The translations under genes and the position numbers were made by a program. Below are positions 17,532-26,949 of a DNA stretch of 64,000 nucleotides, piece after piece. How positions within the stretch are numbered: position 1 is the first letter of the stretch; each line of letters starts with the position of its first letter. A model generated the notes under the pieces. It saw only the letters and a program-made list of their open reading frames with translations, had not been told where the DNA came from and ran no database searches. Source of the stretch: Lacticaseibacillus brantae DSM 23927 (lineage in GTDB: Bacteria > Bacillota > Bacilli > Lactobacillales > Lactobacillaceae); contig NZ_AYZQ01000002.1 in assembly GCF_001436115.1 (NCBI RefSeq), positions 310,001 to 374,000 of the forward strand. Direction: 5' to 3'.

Positions 17532-18961
17532 AAGTACTCTTTGCCGCGGCAGAAGGTGCGCCATTCTACAAGGTCGGTGGGCTGGGGGATGTTGCCTATG
17601 CGCTGCCAAAAGCATTGCAACAACTGGGTGTCGATATTCGAGTGGTTTTGCCCTACTATTCACACCTTTTCCCTGACCATTTAATCGCCGATGTGTCCGA
17701 CTTGGGCCATTTCAGTGTCGATTTTGGCGGCCGAGCAGTCTATGTCGGGATTAAAACCATGAAATTGGGGGCCGTCCCTGTCTATTTCATTGACAATGAA
17801 GAATTTTTTGGCCGAGATCAGCTTTATGGTGAGTGGGACGATGGCGGGCGATTTGGTTTCTTCCAACTGGCACTCATTGAGATGCTGCAGGTGATTGATT
17901 GGATTCCTGATATCATCCACGCCAACGACTGGCACACAGCGATGATTCCGGTTTTGTTGGAAGAGAAATACGCTTGGATTGCGCCCTATGCCAAAATCAA
18001 AACCCAGCTGACGATCCACAATTTGCAGTTTCAGGGTGTGTTCCCGGAAAGCGTCCTTGATACGGTCTTTGGTATTGGGAGACGTTACTTTAACGAAACT
18101 GGTTTTGCTAAAGATGGTGCGGTCAATTATCTCAAGGGTGGGATTGATTTCGCCGACGTGGTCTCAACAGTCAGTCCAAGTTACGCTCGAGAAATTCAGC
18201 AACCCTATTGGGGCGAGGGCCTGGATGCGGCGTTACGCAGTCGCGGCGTGCAGTTACAAGGAATTCTGAATGGAATTGATACGGCGCTCTACAACCCGGC
18301 CACTGATCAAGCCCTGGCTGGGTCATATTCTGCAACGGATTTGCAGGGCAAAGTTATTGATAAGCACGATTTACAGCGGCTCTTCCAATTGCCGGAGGGC
18401 AACCGGCCAGTCTTTGGCATGGTAACCCGGCTCACCCGCCAAAAAGGGGTCGATTTGGTCATTGCCGCGTTGCAAAGTCAGTTACACCAATTAGATGCAC
18501 AAGTGATCATTTTGGGGACCGGTGATCCTGATTTAGAGAACCAGTTATTGGCTTTGCAGCCGCAATTTCCGGACCAGCTGCGAATTCGATTGGCTTTTGA
18601 CGAAAATGTTGCCCGGAAGATCTATGCCGGCGCAGACTTTTTCTTGATGCCGAGTGCTTTTGAGCCCAGTGGGCTGTCTCAGATGATGGCAATGCGTTAT
18701 GGCACTATTCCGATTGTCCACGAGACGGGTGGCCTGCGTGATTCCGTCAAAGCTTATGATGAGACGACTGGTATTGGGACTGGCTACATTTTTTGGGATT
18801 TTCGGCCTGAGGTCTTGGGTCAATTGATGAACCAAGCAACAGTAGATTATACGCAGAATCAAGCCAAGTATCTGAGCATGCAAAGTCAAGCAATGGCTGA
18901 GGATTTCAGTTGGACTCATGCTGCTCAGCAGTATTTAGCAGGATATACCGCGTTGATATGA
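17528..18961 (+). CDS. glgA: Glycogen synthase (ADP-glucose dependent)
   Basis: The 477-aa GT5 enzyme transfers glucose from ADP-glucose to the non-reducing end of glycogen. KVGGLGDVAYALPKAL near residues 17-32 is the ADP-glucose site (K-x-G-G-L), HANDWHTAMIP lies in the N-domain, and PSAFEPSGLSQMMAMRYG is the C-domain E-x7-E motif. The ATG overlaps the glgD stop. Confidence 0.97.
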   Translation: MKVLFAAAEGAPFYKVGGLGDVAYALPKALQQLGVDIRVVLPYYSHLFPDHLIADVSDLGHFSVDFGGRAVYVGIKTMKLGAVPVYFIDNEEFFGRDQLYGEWDDGGRFGFFQLALIEMLQVIDWIPDIIHANDWHTAMIPVLLEEKYAWIAPYAKIKTQLTIHNLQFQGVFPESVLDTVFGIGRRYFNETGFAKDGAVNYLKGGIDFADVVSTVSPSYAREIQQPYWGEGLDAALRSRGVQLQGILNGIDTALYNPATDQALAGSYSATDLQGKVIDKHDLQRLFQLPEGNRPVFGMVTRLTRQKGVDLVIAALQSQLHQLDAQVIILGTGDPDLENQLLALQPQFPDQLRIRLAFDENVARKIYAGADFFLMPSAFEPSGLSQMMAMRYGTIPIVHETGGLRDSVKAYDETTGIGTGYIFWDFRPEVLGQLMNQATVDYTQNQAKYLSMQSQAMAEDFSWTHAAQQYLAGYTALI

Positions 18962-18972
18962 GGTGAAGTAGG

Positions 18973-21378
18973 GTGGCTTTAACAGTCAGTGAATTTGAAC
19001 GCGCCTATAAAGAAGAAGTCTTGCAGTTGTTTGCGGAATCGTGGCAGACAGCTAGTTTAGACCAACAGTTTGCGGCGCTCGCAAGTCTGGTCAAGCGCTA
19101 TAGCGCCAGTGACTGGTCGCAAACCAAACAAGCCGTTGACCATAACAATGAGAAACAAATCTATTATTTTTCGATTGAGTTCTTGCCCGGGCGTATGTTA
19201 GCGACGAACTTGTTGAATCTGGGAATTCTAACGACCGTCGAACGCGCCTTCAAAGAAATGGGGCTGAACTTCAAACGTGTGCTCGGAATGGAGGTTGATC
19301 CTGGTCTGGGCAATGGTGGCCTGGGCCGGTTGGCTTCATCATTTCTTGATGCGATGGCGTCCATTGGGATTAACGGTAATGGTAATGGCCTGCGCTATCA
19401 GACTGGGCTATTCAAACAAGATTTTCTTAATGGCTACCAAGTTGAGCTGCCTGACGACTGGCTCCGAAACGGCTACGTCTGGGAAACACGCAAGATTGAA
19501 CGAGCGGTAGTTGTGCGCTTTGGCGGTGAGGTTAATTTGCTGCCTAGCGCGGATGGCCGCTTATTAGCCCAATATCGGCATACGGAAAATGTACTGGCAG
19601 TGCCATACGACATCCCTCAAATTGGGTATCGCAATGGCCACGTCAATACGATGCGGCTGTGGCAAGCGGAGCCGCCAGCTATGGGCCAACCGTTAACGGT
19701 GGCACAACGTGAAGAAATTAGTGCCATTTCGCAAAGCCTCTATCCAGATGACTCGACTGAAGCTGGGCGGCGGTTGCGATTGCGCCAGGAATACTTTTTG
19801 GTTTCGGCGGGTCTGCAAAGTATCGTGCGCCATTATCGTAAAACACATCAAGATTTTACTCAGTTCGCGCAGACGGTGGCAGTGCATATCAATGACACTC
19901 ATCCTGCCATGGCGATTCCGGAATTGATGCGCCTCTTGCTCGATGAAGTGCGCCTTGATTGGGATAGCGCCTGGGCCATCACGGTGCAGGTGATGAGTTA
20001 CACCAACCATACGTTATTGCAGGAGGCCTTGGAAACCTGGTCCATTGATTTGTTTGCGCCACTCTTGCCACGAATTTATCAAATCATTCAAGAAATCGAT
20101 CACCGATTCCGCAGCGCGTATCACGATGCCGACCCAGCACTAATCGACAGTATTGCACCGTTGGGCCACAATATGGTGCGGATGGCCTATCTCGCGGTTT
20201 GGGGGAGTCATGCCGTAAACGGTGTGGCGGCCCTACACACGCGCCTGCTTGAAGAGAGTGTCTTGAGCGGTTGGTACCAATTGGTGCCTGAGCGCTTCAG
20301 CAATCAAACAAATGGCATTACTTTGCGGCGCTGGGTTCAGTTGGCTAATCGTCCATTAGCTAAGTTACTGGATAAAACAATCGGCTCCGATTGGCGGCGC
20401 TCTCCACTAGCCATTGAAGCATTGCAGCCTTTTGCCGACCAACCGAAGTTTCTGCATAAATTGGCGGCAGCAAAGTTGAAGAATAAGCGATCATTGGCAG
20501 CGTACGTCAAACGGACCGTGGGTTTGTCCATTGCCACCGATGCCATGTTTGATGTCCAAATCAAGCGCCTACATGCGTATAAGCGGCAGTTGCTTCACTT
20601 GTTGCGCATTATCGACCAGTATCAAACGCTCAAGGCAGGCTTAGCCGGTGGCCCGAAGTATGTGCATATCTTTGCGGCCAAGGCGGCGCCAGGCTATTAC
20701 TATGCCAAGGAGATTATTAAAGCTATCAATGCGACGGCTGACTTGATTAATCATGATCCAGAGGTCAATCAACAATTACAGGTCGCCTTCCTACCGAACT
20801 ACAGTGTGTCTTTGGCGGAACGCATTATTGCGGCAGCCGATGTGTCTGAACAGATTTCGTTGGCAGGTAAAGAAGCCAGCGGGACCAGCAACATGAAGTT
20901 AATGGCCACAGGCGCAGTGACTTTGGCCACGATGGATGGCGCCAATATTGAAATTTATGACGCTGTTGGGGCAGCTAACATGATGACCTTCGGGCTTTCG
21001 AGTGAACAAGTCCTGCAGCATCAACGAAATTTCGATTACTCCGCGCGTGATTTATTTGAACGCGATCCTCGCATCCATCGCATTGTGTCAGCTTTGATTG
21101 ACGGTACGATTCCAGGTATTGAGGTTGAAGGTCAAGATATTTATCAGTCATTGATTCAATATAATGATGAATACTTTGTCTTGGCTGATTTGAAAGCCTA
21201 TCTGGATGCGGGGGCACGACTTGATGAACTGTACTTACGTCCAGAGGCCTGGGGTAAAATGGTGGTGGCCAATCTCGCCGCTAGTGGCCGTTTCTCTTCG
21301 GATTTGACGGTCGCCGGTTATGCGCGCGATATTTGGCATGTTACCCCTGAAAACCAGGTGAATCGGCATGAATTATAA
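18973..21378 (+). CDS. glgP: Glycogen phosphorylase
   Basis: The 801-aa GT35 enzyme releases glucose-1-phosphate from glycogen. Near the N-terminus NGGLGRLASSFLDAMAS is conserved. The PLP-binding segment is EASGTSNMKLMATGAVTLATMDGANIE, split here: EASGTSNMK carries the PLP lysine and GAVTLATMDGAN follows. DVQIKRLHAYKRQ is also typical. It starts at GTG 18973 after AGGTGAAG. The stop overlaps the next gene by 11 nt. Confidence 0.97.
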   Translation: MALTVSEFERAYKEEVLQLFAESWQTASLDQQFAALASLVKRYSASDWSQTKQAVDHNNEKQIYYFSIEFLPGRMLATNLLNLGILTTVERAFKEMGLNFKRVLGMEVDPGLGNGGLGRLASSFLDAMASIGINGNGNGLRYQTGLFKQDFLNGYQVELPDDWLRNGYVWETRKIERAVVVRFGGEVNLLPSADGRLLAQYRHTENVLAVPYDIPQIGYRNGHVNTMRLWQAEPPAMGQPLTVAQREEISAISQSLYPDDSTEAGRRLRLRQEYFLVSAGLQSIVRHYRKTHQDFTQFAQTVAVHINDTHPAMAIPELMRLLLDEVRLDWDSAWAITVQVMSYTNHTLLQEALETWSIDLFAPLLPRIYQIIQEIDHRFRSAYHDADPALIDSIAPLGHNMVRMAYLAVWGSHAVNGVAALHTRLLEESVLSGWYQLVPERFSNQTNGITLRRWVQLANRPLAKLLDKTIGSDWRRSPLAIEALQPFADQPKFLHKLAAAKLKNKRSLAAYVKRTVGLSIATDAMFDVQIKRLHAYKRQLLHLLRIIDQYQTLKAGLAGGPKYVHIFAAKAAPGYYYAKEIIKAINATADLINHDPEVNQQLQVAFLPNYSVSLAERIIAAADVSEQISLAGKEASGTSNMKLMATGAVTLATMDGANIEIYDAVGAANMMTFGLSSEQVLQHQRNFDYSARDLFERDPRIHRIVSALIDGTIPGIEVEGQDIYQSLIQYNDEYFVLADLKAYLDAGARLDELYLRPEAWGKMVVANLAASGRFSSDLTVAGYARDIWHVTPENQVNRHEL

Positions 21379-23140
21379 CTCGTTTACCGATCGCCAACCG
21401 TTTGGGGCGGTCCTAGTTGGGACAACTATTACGTGGAACTTAAAGCCCAGTGAGGAAGACGCGATTTGGTTGCTTCTGTATCGTGATGGCTATTGGGATA
21501 AGCCCGATAGAATTGCTTTTGTCCACCAAGCAAGTGGTTGGCAGGCAAGCGCGACCTTACCAGACGCCGGCCTCTGGTACTACGGATTCGAAAGTCGTCG
21601 AACCGATCAGACAACTTGGTATGGCTGTGTGGATGGTGGATTTGGCGGATTAGGCCAGAACTATGCTGACTTTAACCAGTTACAGCGTTATCAAATAACC
21701 GTGATGGCCCAAACTGAAACAATCCCTGATTGGTGGCACAATGCGCTGGTTTACCACATCTTTGTGGACCGTTTTAGCAATGGTAATGCTGATGGGCATG
21801 TTTTAGCGCCGAAACCAAATAGCTTTATCTATGGACAAAAGACGGACCGCCCTTATTACATTCGTGACAGTCAGGGAGAGATTGTGCGCTGGGACTTTTA
21901 TGGTGGCAATCTGCTGGGAATTCAGCAGGCGTTACCCTTACTCCAAGCCCGCGGGGTGACTGTGCTGTATCTAAGCCCAATCTTTGAAGCCCGTAGCAAT
22001 CACCGGTATGATACAGGTGATTACGAGAAAATCGACGCCATGTTGGGCGATTTGGACCAGTTCAAAGCATTTGTTCAGGCCGTGCATCACGCTGGCATGC
22101 ATCTCATCTTGGATGGGGTCTTTAATCACGTGGGAGCGGATTCGCGCTACTTCAATGCAGTTGGCGACTATCCTAACATTGGGGCAGCCAATCGTCGTGA
22201 TAGCCCCTACGCAGACTGGTTTACGTTTAAACATTTTCCTGATGATTACGCGAGTTGGTGGGGCGTGCGCGATTTGCCGGCAGTCAATAAGGAAAATCAA
22301 GATTTCCATCATTTTATTGCTGGTTCAGAGGGTGTCGTTAACGACTGGACAGCCCTTGGTGTTGATGGCTGGCGCTTGGATGTCGTCGATGAGCTGGCGG
22401 ATGATTTCGTCAGCGCAATTCGCCAGCGGCTCAATCAATTTCCCAACCGTTTGCTGATTGGCGAAGTTTGGGAAGACGCCTCGCATAAAATCGCTTATGG
22501 CAAGCGTCGCACATACTTCCAAGACAATCAGCTGCAGGCCACGATGAATTACCCACTCCGCCAGTTGTTGCTGGACTTAATCGGGCAACGCCTCATGCCT
22601 GAAGCGTTTATTCGCCAATTGATGACATTGAAAGAAAACTATCCCGCGGTGATTTTTGATCACAACTTCAATTTGCTGGACAGTCATGACACCCCCCGCG
22701 TGTTGACGACTTTGAACGGCAATCTTCAGCAGCTCCAAGCCATTATTACCTTGCTGTTCACGCTGCCGGGAAACCCAGTGATCTATTATGGGGATGAAGT
22801 GGGCCTAGTTGGGGGACCCGATCCTGACAATCGGGCATTTTATCCTTGGGGCCATGAGAACCAAGCGGTCTTAGCGATGTACCAGCAAGCTATTCAGCGG
22901 CGTTATACCCAGCCGGCTTTAGATAACGCGGCGAGCTGGTTCCCGTTTAGTTTCGTTGGTGGTGTTGGGTATTTGCGTAGCAGCGAAGACCAGAGGCTCC
23001 TGATAGTGGTCAATACGACGCCACAGGCGCAACACATCGTCAATCCGGATTTAACCCTGGTACCGGTTCATTTGCGCCAGTATATTCCTTTGAATCGCGG
23101 CCTTGAGCCTTGGGCAACCCTCGTGGCAGAAATCCAATAA
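21368..23140 (+). CDS. GH13 alpha-glucan hydrolase (neopullulanase/amylopullulanase-like)
   Basis: The 590-aa enzyme has an N-terminal beta-sandwich (~1-115, CBM34-like) and a GH13 barrel. Catalytic features: DGVFNHVG (249-256), nucleophile Asp338 in GWRLDVV, acid Glu366 in IGEVWED, and the His-Asp pair at 440-441 in LLDSHDTPR. No signal peptide is seen, so it acts in the cytoplasm, probably on maltodextrins or limit dextrin left by GlgP. This gene closes the glg operon, like the amylase gene of other lactobacillar glg operons. Exact specificity cannot be read. Confidence 0.88.
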   Translation: MNYNSFTDRQPFGAVLVGTTITWNLKPSEEDAIWLLLYRDGYWDKPDRIAFVHQASGWQASATLPDAGLWYYGFESRRTDQTTWYGCVDGGFGGLGQNYADFNQLQRYQITVMAQTETIPDWWHNALVYHIFVDRFSNGNADGHVLAPKPNSFIYGQKTDRPYYIRDSQGEIVRWDFYGGNLLGIQQALPLLQARGVTVLYLSPIFEARSNHRYDTGDYEKIDAMLGDLDQFKAFVQAVHHAGMHLILDGVFNHVGADSRYFNAVGDYPNIGAANRRDSPYADWFTFKHFPDDYASWWGVRDLPAVNKENQDFHHFIAGSEGVVNDWTALGVDGWRLDVVDELADDFVSAIRQRLNQFPNRLLIGEVWEDASHKIAYGKRRTYFQDNQLQATMNYPLRQLLLDLIGQRLMPEAFIRQLMTLKENYPAVIFDHNFNLLDSHDTPRVLTTLNGNLQQLQAIITLLFTLPGNPVIYYGDEVGLVGGPDPDNRAFYPWGHENQAVLAMYQQAIQRRYTQPALDNAASWFPFSFVGGVGYLRSSEDQRLLIVVNTTPQAQHIVNPDLTLVPVHLRQYIPLNRGLEPWATLVAEIQ

Positions 23141-23176
23141 AAAACGTCTTCGGCGAGCAGAGCCGAAGACGTTTTT
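23141..23176 (+). terminator. glg operon terminator
   Basis: AAAACGTCTTCGGC and GCCGAAGACGTTTT form a perfect 14-bp stem with a 7-nt loop, followed by Ts. Confidence 0.95.
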
Positions 23177-23260
23177 GCGTCTGCCGACAAGTTTGGTCTA
23201 TGTAAAAATAATTGTCTGAAAATGAGTTGTTGCGGAAATGGTAAGAGTTTATGAATTTTC

Positions 23261-23298
23261 TTAAAGCGCTTGCAAATGTAATGGCAAGGCGGTAGGCT
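23261..23298 (+). promoter_or_regulatory. Oleate hydratase promoter with cre-like site
   Basis: TTAAAGCGCTTGCA (23261-23274) reads on the minus strand as TGCAAGCGCTTTAA, 13 of 14 matches to cre. It overlaps a -35 TTGCAA (23270-23275); a -10 TAGGCT (23293-23298) follows after 17 bp. CcpA repression is inferred. Confidence 0.55.
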
Positions 23299-23341
23299 TA
23301 ATTTGTAATATCGAATTGTGCGAATATAGGAGGGCGATTAC

Positions 23342-25015
23342 ATGACGCAACATGCTTATATGATTGGTACAGGTATCGGTAATTTAGCTGCCGCGATTTA
23401 TCTGATTCGCGATGGTGGCTGGCAAGGTAATCAAATCACGCTAATGGGTCTGGAGAAACACGGCGCTAACGACGGTGCTTTGGCTGCCGACTATCAAGCC
23501 GAATATGGCAACAATGCCCTGAAGAACAGCAAAGGTTTCTTAGCCAAAGGTGGCCGGATGCTGAACGAAGAGACGTATGAAAATCTTTGGGATTTGATGG
23601 CCTCGGTCCCATCGCTTGACCATCCTGGCCAAAGTGTCACCGACGATATTTTGAACTTTGATCACGCACACCCAACTCATGATGTTGCACGCTTGATTGA
23701 CCGTGATGGCCTGCGAATTGGACCAAATAAGAACAATTACAACCACATGCAATTTAATAATAAGGATCGAGCCTTGCTGACCAAACTGATTATGCTGCCA
23801 GAGAAGGACGAACAGACGCTCAACGACATTAGTATCACTGAGTGGTTTAAGAACAGTCCTCACATTTTCGAGACCAATTTCTGGTATATGTGGGAAACCA
23901 CTTTTGCTTTTAAGACGACAAGCAGTGCGATGGAATTGCGGCGTTATATGATTCGTATGATTCTAGAATTCACCCGGATTAACACGCTTGAAGGCGTAAC
24001 CCGGACACCATACAATCAATATGAAAGCTTGATTCTGCCAATGCGAAAGTATTTGGAAGACCGCGGAGCAGAATTTATTAATGACAGGAAAATCACCGCG
24101 TTTAATTTCAAAGATACACCGCTCCAAGACGACATCATTGTGACAGGCCTGCAATTTGAGAATGTTGAAACTGGTGAAGTCGGCGAAATCCCGGTCAAGG
24201 AAGATGATCTGGTCTTCGATACGAACGGGGCTATCACTGACTCCTCTTCACTAGGGGACTTCACCACGCCAGTCAAAGAAAACATGGAATATGCACCGAG
24301 TGCCTTGCTCTGGAAGCAAGCGGCCGAACACTTCTATAGCTTGGGCCATCCAGATAAGTTCTTTGGTGATCGGACGCAAAGCGAATGGATGAGTTTCACA
24401 GTGACGACAGATAATCATTATTTGTTGGATCAAATTACGCGCATTACCCAACAACAACCAGGCAATGCATTGAATACATTCATTGATAGCTCAGCCCTGT
24501 TATCCATTGTGGTTCATCATCAACCGCATTTTAAGGCACAAAAACCAAACGAAACTGTCTTCTGGGGGTACTTCCTGTACCCACGCCGCAACGGTGACTT
24601 CGTACAAAAGCCCGTGATGGAAATGACAGGGGAAGAAATGCTCGAAGAGTTACTCGGTCACTTGGCTAAGGCTGATAAGAGCAACGACAATCTGGCTAAT
24701 CATCATGAAGAAATTATGCAGAGTGTGGTTAATGTTATCCCAGCGTTCATGCCCTATGCTTCGGCACTGTTTAATCAACGGGCATTGGGAGATCGGCCAC
24801 AAGTTGTCCCTGAACACAGCCACAACTTGGCTTTCATTAGCCAATTTGCGGAACAACCTTACGACATGGTCTTTACGGAACAGTACTCAATTCGGGCGGC
24901 ACAACGGGCTGTCTACACGTTCTTAGGCATCCCACTGACTGAAATGACCCCAATGCATCACTATGACAAAGATCCAAAAGTGATGCTCAAAGCCGCAAAG
25001 ACGATGTTCCGTTAA
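23342..25015 (+). CDS. ohyA: Oleate hydratase (FAD-dependent fatty acid double-bond hydratase)
   Basis: The 557-aa product fits the OhyA/MCRA family, which hydrates the cis-9 double bond of oleic or linoleic acid to 10-hydroxy fatty acids. The N-terminus has the dinucleotide motif GTGIGNLAAAIYLI, followed by the family segments KNSKGFLAKGGRM, FWYMWETTFAFKTTSSA and GALAADYQAEYG. GGAGGGCG precedes the ATG. It is a peripheral membrane-associated cytosolic enzyme in known members, often tied to fatty acid detoxification. A 34-aa gene follows after 19 nt. Confidence 0.94.
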   Translation: MTQHAYMIGTGIGNLAAAIYLIRDGGWQGNQITLMGLEKHGANDGALAADYQAEYGNNALKNSKGFLAKGGRMLNEETYENLWDLMASVPSLDHPGQSVTDDILNFDHAHPTHDVARLIDRDGLRIGPNKNNYNHMQFNNKDRALLTKLIMLPEKDEQTLNDISITEWFKNSPHIFETNFWYMWETTFAFKTTSSAMELRRYMIRMILEFTRINTLEGVTRTPYNQYESLILPMRKYLEDRGAEFINDRKITAFNFKDTPLQDDIIVTGLQFENVETGEVGEIPVKEDDLVFDTNGAITDSSSLGDFTTPVKENMEYAPSALLWKQAAEHFYSLGHPDKFFGDRTQSEWMSFTVTTDNHYLLDQITRITQQQPGNALNTFIDSSALLSIVVHHQPHFKAQKPNETVFWGYFLYPRRNGDFVQKPVMEMTGEEMLEELLGHLAKADKSNDNLANHHEEIMQSVVNVIPAFMPYASALFNQRALGDRPQVVPEHSHNLAFISQFAEQPYDMVFTEQYSIRAAQRAVYTFLGIPLTEMTPMHHYDKDPKVMLKAAKTMFR

Positions 25016-25034
25016 GTCTAAGGAGGACTATGCG

Positions 25035-25139
25035 ATGAAAGTATTTAAAAAAGTACTCAAGTGGACCTTGCTATTAGGCACAGTTAGCGGCGGGATTGCC
25101 ATGGCTGTGAAGAAGTATGCTGACACCTTAAACGAATAA
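25035..25139 (+). CDS. Small membrane-associated protein (34 aa) downstream of oleate hydratase
   Basis: The frame starts MKVFKKVLKWTLLLGTVSG and ends KKYADTLNE: a basic N-terminus, one hydrophobic stretch with a GG pair (about residues 11-24), then a charged tail. AGGAGG (25021-25026) lies 8 nt before the ATG and overlaps nothing else, and the gene starts 19 nt after the hydratase stop, before the shared terminator. It is therefore likely a real cotranscribed small protein. The function is unknown. Confidence 0.7.
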   Translation: MKVFKKVLKWTLLLGTVSGGIAMAVKKYADTLNE

Positions 25140-25194
25140 ATGCCGGCACTGTCTAAACGAATTCCAAGGCTAATTTAAATTGGGAACATAACGC

Positions 25195-25239
25195 AAAAGC
25201 CCCACCACAAACTCACTTCAGTTTGCGGTGGGGCTTTTT
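25195..25239. terminator. Bidirectional terminator after the ohyA operon and the DUF1398 gene
   Basis: AAAAGCCCCACC...CAAACT pairs with AGTTTG...GGTGGGGCTTTT (one mismatch), with A-run and T-run on either side. It lies between convergent genes. Confidence 0.9.
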
Positions 25240-25248
25240 GGGGGCTGG

Positions 25249-25641
25249 TTACAGCCCAGGGATGGGCTCGACCAATAAAGGTTGATGCAACCCATCAAAA
25301 TAGGTGACGGTCTTGTTAACTAAGTTGGTTTCCCACATTGGCACCCCCGCTTCGCCGGCTAGTTCACAGAAACGTTCAAAGTCAAATTGCCCGGCTTGGG
25401 CGCCACGGACGGCAGCTTTAATTTTTGCCGCATCACTGACCGCCGTAACTGGTTTTGGCACACCGTTCATCGGCAAGTCAATTGACGAGTTAACGTCATA
25501 ATAGCGATAAACGCCTTCAGCGACTAAGTAATCATAGTGGGTGACGCCGAGGGCTTTGAACGCCTGCATTAAGCGGGCAAATCCACTGGCATTACCCTCT
25601 TGGTTCACCGCTGCTTGAATGGCTTGATAATTTAACGTCAT
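25249..25641 (-). CDS. DUF1398 family protein
   Basis: The 130-aa protein starts MTLNYQAIQAAVNQEG after AAAGGAG on the minus strand; an upstream extension to 25788 lacks a Shine-Dalgarno site and is rejected. GVYRYYDV, AAVRGAQAGQFDFERFCELAGEAGVPMWETNL and TVTYFD are typical of the DUF1398 (YbcV-like) family. The function is not known. Transcribed divergently from the TauE-like gene. Confidence 0.8.
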   Translation of the reverse strand: MTLNYQAIQAAVNQEGNASGFARLMQAFKALGVTHYDYLVAEGVYRYYDVNSSIDLPMNGVPKPVTAVSDAAKIKAAVRGAQAGQFDFERFCELAGEAGVPMWETNLVNKTVTYFDGLHQPLLVEPIPGL

Positions 25642-25739
25642 GGTTTGACTCCTTTTGATTGCTATAACTGCTGATGCGATGGTTGATATTGTTGTTGATG
25701 CTTCTTGGATGTACACTGGATAAATTATGAAAAAGGCTG

Positions 25740-26627
25740 GTGAAGACTGTGGTTGGCATTTTGTTCGGGTTGATAGGCCTGATGACAATCAGTTATCTGT
25801 GGGTATTGGGTAAGGATTTAATGCGCCATCGACCCGAGATGCAAGCAGAACCAGCGAATCGCCGGCTCTTGCCGTTGACTGCCATGCTGATCTTTTTCTT
25901 GTCGACCTTTGGGGCGTCAGATTTTGCGATTAGTACGGCTATCTACACCCGGCTCAAGTGGGTTGATATCCGCAATCTGCCGGGGACGGTGAACGCGCAG
26001 TGTGTCATTCCCTTGGTGGTCATGGCTGTCGCGTATATTAGCCGCATTCAAATGAGTTGGTGGCTGCTGACCTTGTGTATTGCCGCTCAAGTGCTGGGGG
26101 CGTTTGTGGGACCACGGCTGGTGATGCGCTTGCCGGATGCGTTAATTCGGCGGGTCGTGGGTATTGGCTTGTTGATTTCGGCGCTTTTGTTGTTTAGCGG
26201 GCAAGTACATTGGCTCCATACCACCGGCACCGCCACCAGCTTGTCTCCAGCCAAAACCGGCTTGCTAGCGACGCTGCTGTTTATCTACGGTGCATTGAAT
26301 AATGTTGGGATTGGTTCGTTTGCGCCAACGTTAATCACCGTTTCATTAATGGGATTAAGCCCGTTATTGGCGTTTCCCATTATGATGGGGGCGGCTGTAT
26401 TCTCTATTCCCGTTGGCAGTATGGTATTCATCAAAGCTGGGCAATACAACCGCAGCGTCGTGGCTTGGACGTCAATTTTTGGTGTAGTGGGGGTACTGGT
26501 CGCTATTTTCATCGTTGGCCAACTTCAACTGACCGTCATTAATTGGATTATTCTAGTGGTATTACTGTATGCGGCGTACTTGCTAATCAAGCCAGCCACA
26601 ACAAAAAAAGCCAATCCATCGGCTTAG
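25740..26627 (+). CDS. TauE/SafE-family membrane permease
   Basis: The ~295-aa protein has about eight transmembrane segments in two halves, fitting PF01925 (sulfite/anion exporters): MLIFFLSTFGASDFAIS in the first half and YGALNNVGIGSFAPTLITVSLMGLSPLLAFPIMMG in the second. The start is uncertain: GTG at 25740 is used, and another in-frame GTG follows at 25749; neither has a good Shine-Dalgarno. The substrate is unknown. Its end overlaps the convergent small gene by 4 nt. Confidence 0.75.
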   Translation: MKTVVGILFGLIGLMTISYLWVLGKDLMRHRPEMQAEPANRRLLPLTAMLIFFLSTFGASDFAISTAIYTRLKWVDIRNLPGTVNAQCVIPLVVMAVAYISRIQMSWWLLTLCIAAQVLGAFVGPRLVMRLPDALIRRVVGIGLLISALLLFSGQVHWLHTTGTATSLSPAKTGLLATLLFIYGALNNVGIGSFAPTLITVSLMGLSPLLAFPIMMGAAVFSIPVGSMVFIKAGQYNRSVVAWTSIFGVVGVLVAIFIVGQLQLTVINWIILVVLLYAAYLLIKPATTKKANPSA

Positions 26628-26851
26628 TCTTGATTAGGGATGAAGACACAAGATTCAATGAGTTGGCGTTTTACCTGATCGAAAGTGACGGGTTGCGCCT
26701 TGGCAAAGGCTTCCTGGGGAGCCGTTTGTGTGTGGATGTGATCGTTATTTTGGAAATTAGTCGTCGTCAGGAAGGTCACTGTTTCGGGTGTGGTCGTCAC
26801 GACATAACGATAGTCACCGCTAGGTAATTGGTACCAAGTTTCTGTTTGCAT
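26624..26851 (-). CDS. Small hypothetical protein (75 aa)
   Basis: Starting at the ATG at 26851, after AAAGGAGGTCGAAATC, the product begins MQTETWYQLPSGDYRYVVTT and ends CVFIPNQD. It is hydrophilic with no signal peptide or membrane segment; I do not recognise the family. A frame extension to 26923 has no Shine-Dalgarno. Upstream (26887-26898) is a perfect 12-bp palindrome ATTGTGCACAAT that may be an operator. Confidence 0.6.
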   Translation of the reverse strand: MQTETWYQLPSGDYRYVVTTTPETVTFLTTTNFQNNDHIHTQTAPQEAFAKAQPVTFDQVKRQLIESCVFIPNQD

Positions 26852-26886
26852 GATTTCGACCTCCTTTTTGGGTACTGTAGCGAAAA

Positions 26887-26898
26887 ATTGTGCACAAT
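26887..26898. promoter_or_regulatory. 12-bp palindrome ATTGTGCACAAT
   Basis: A perfect palindrome lies about 36 bp upstream of the 75-aa gene (minus strand) and just upstream of the tyrS promoter. A related TTGCAC-TT-GTGCAA palindrome occurs at 43283. No cognate regulator is identifiable. Confidence 0.3.
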
Positions 26899-26913
26899 GC
26901 AACTGATTAGCCG

Positions 26914-26942
26914 TTGAGGTCAATATGCAGATATGCTACACT
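26914..26942 (+). promoter_or_regulatory. Predicted tyrS promoter
   Basis: A -35 TTGAGG (26914-26919), a 17-bp spacer and a -10 TACACT (26937-26942) place the transcript start near 26950, just before T-box stem I. Confidence 0.6.
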
Positions 26943-26949
26943 GAATGCA

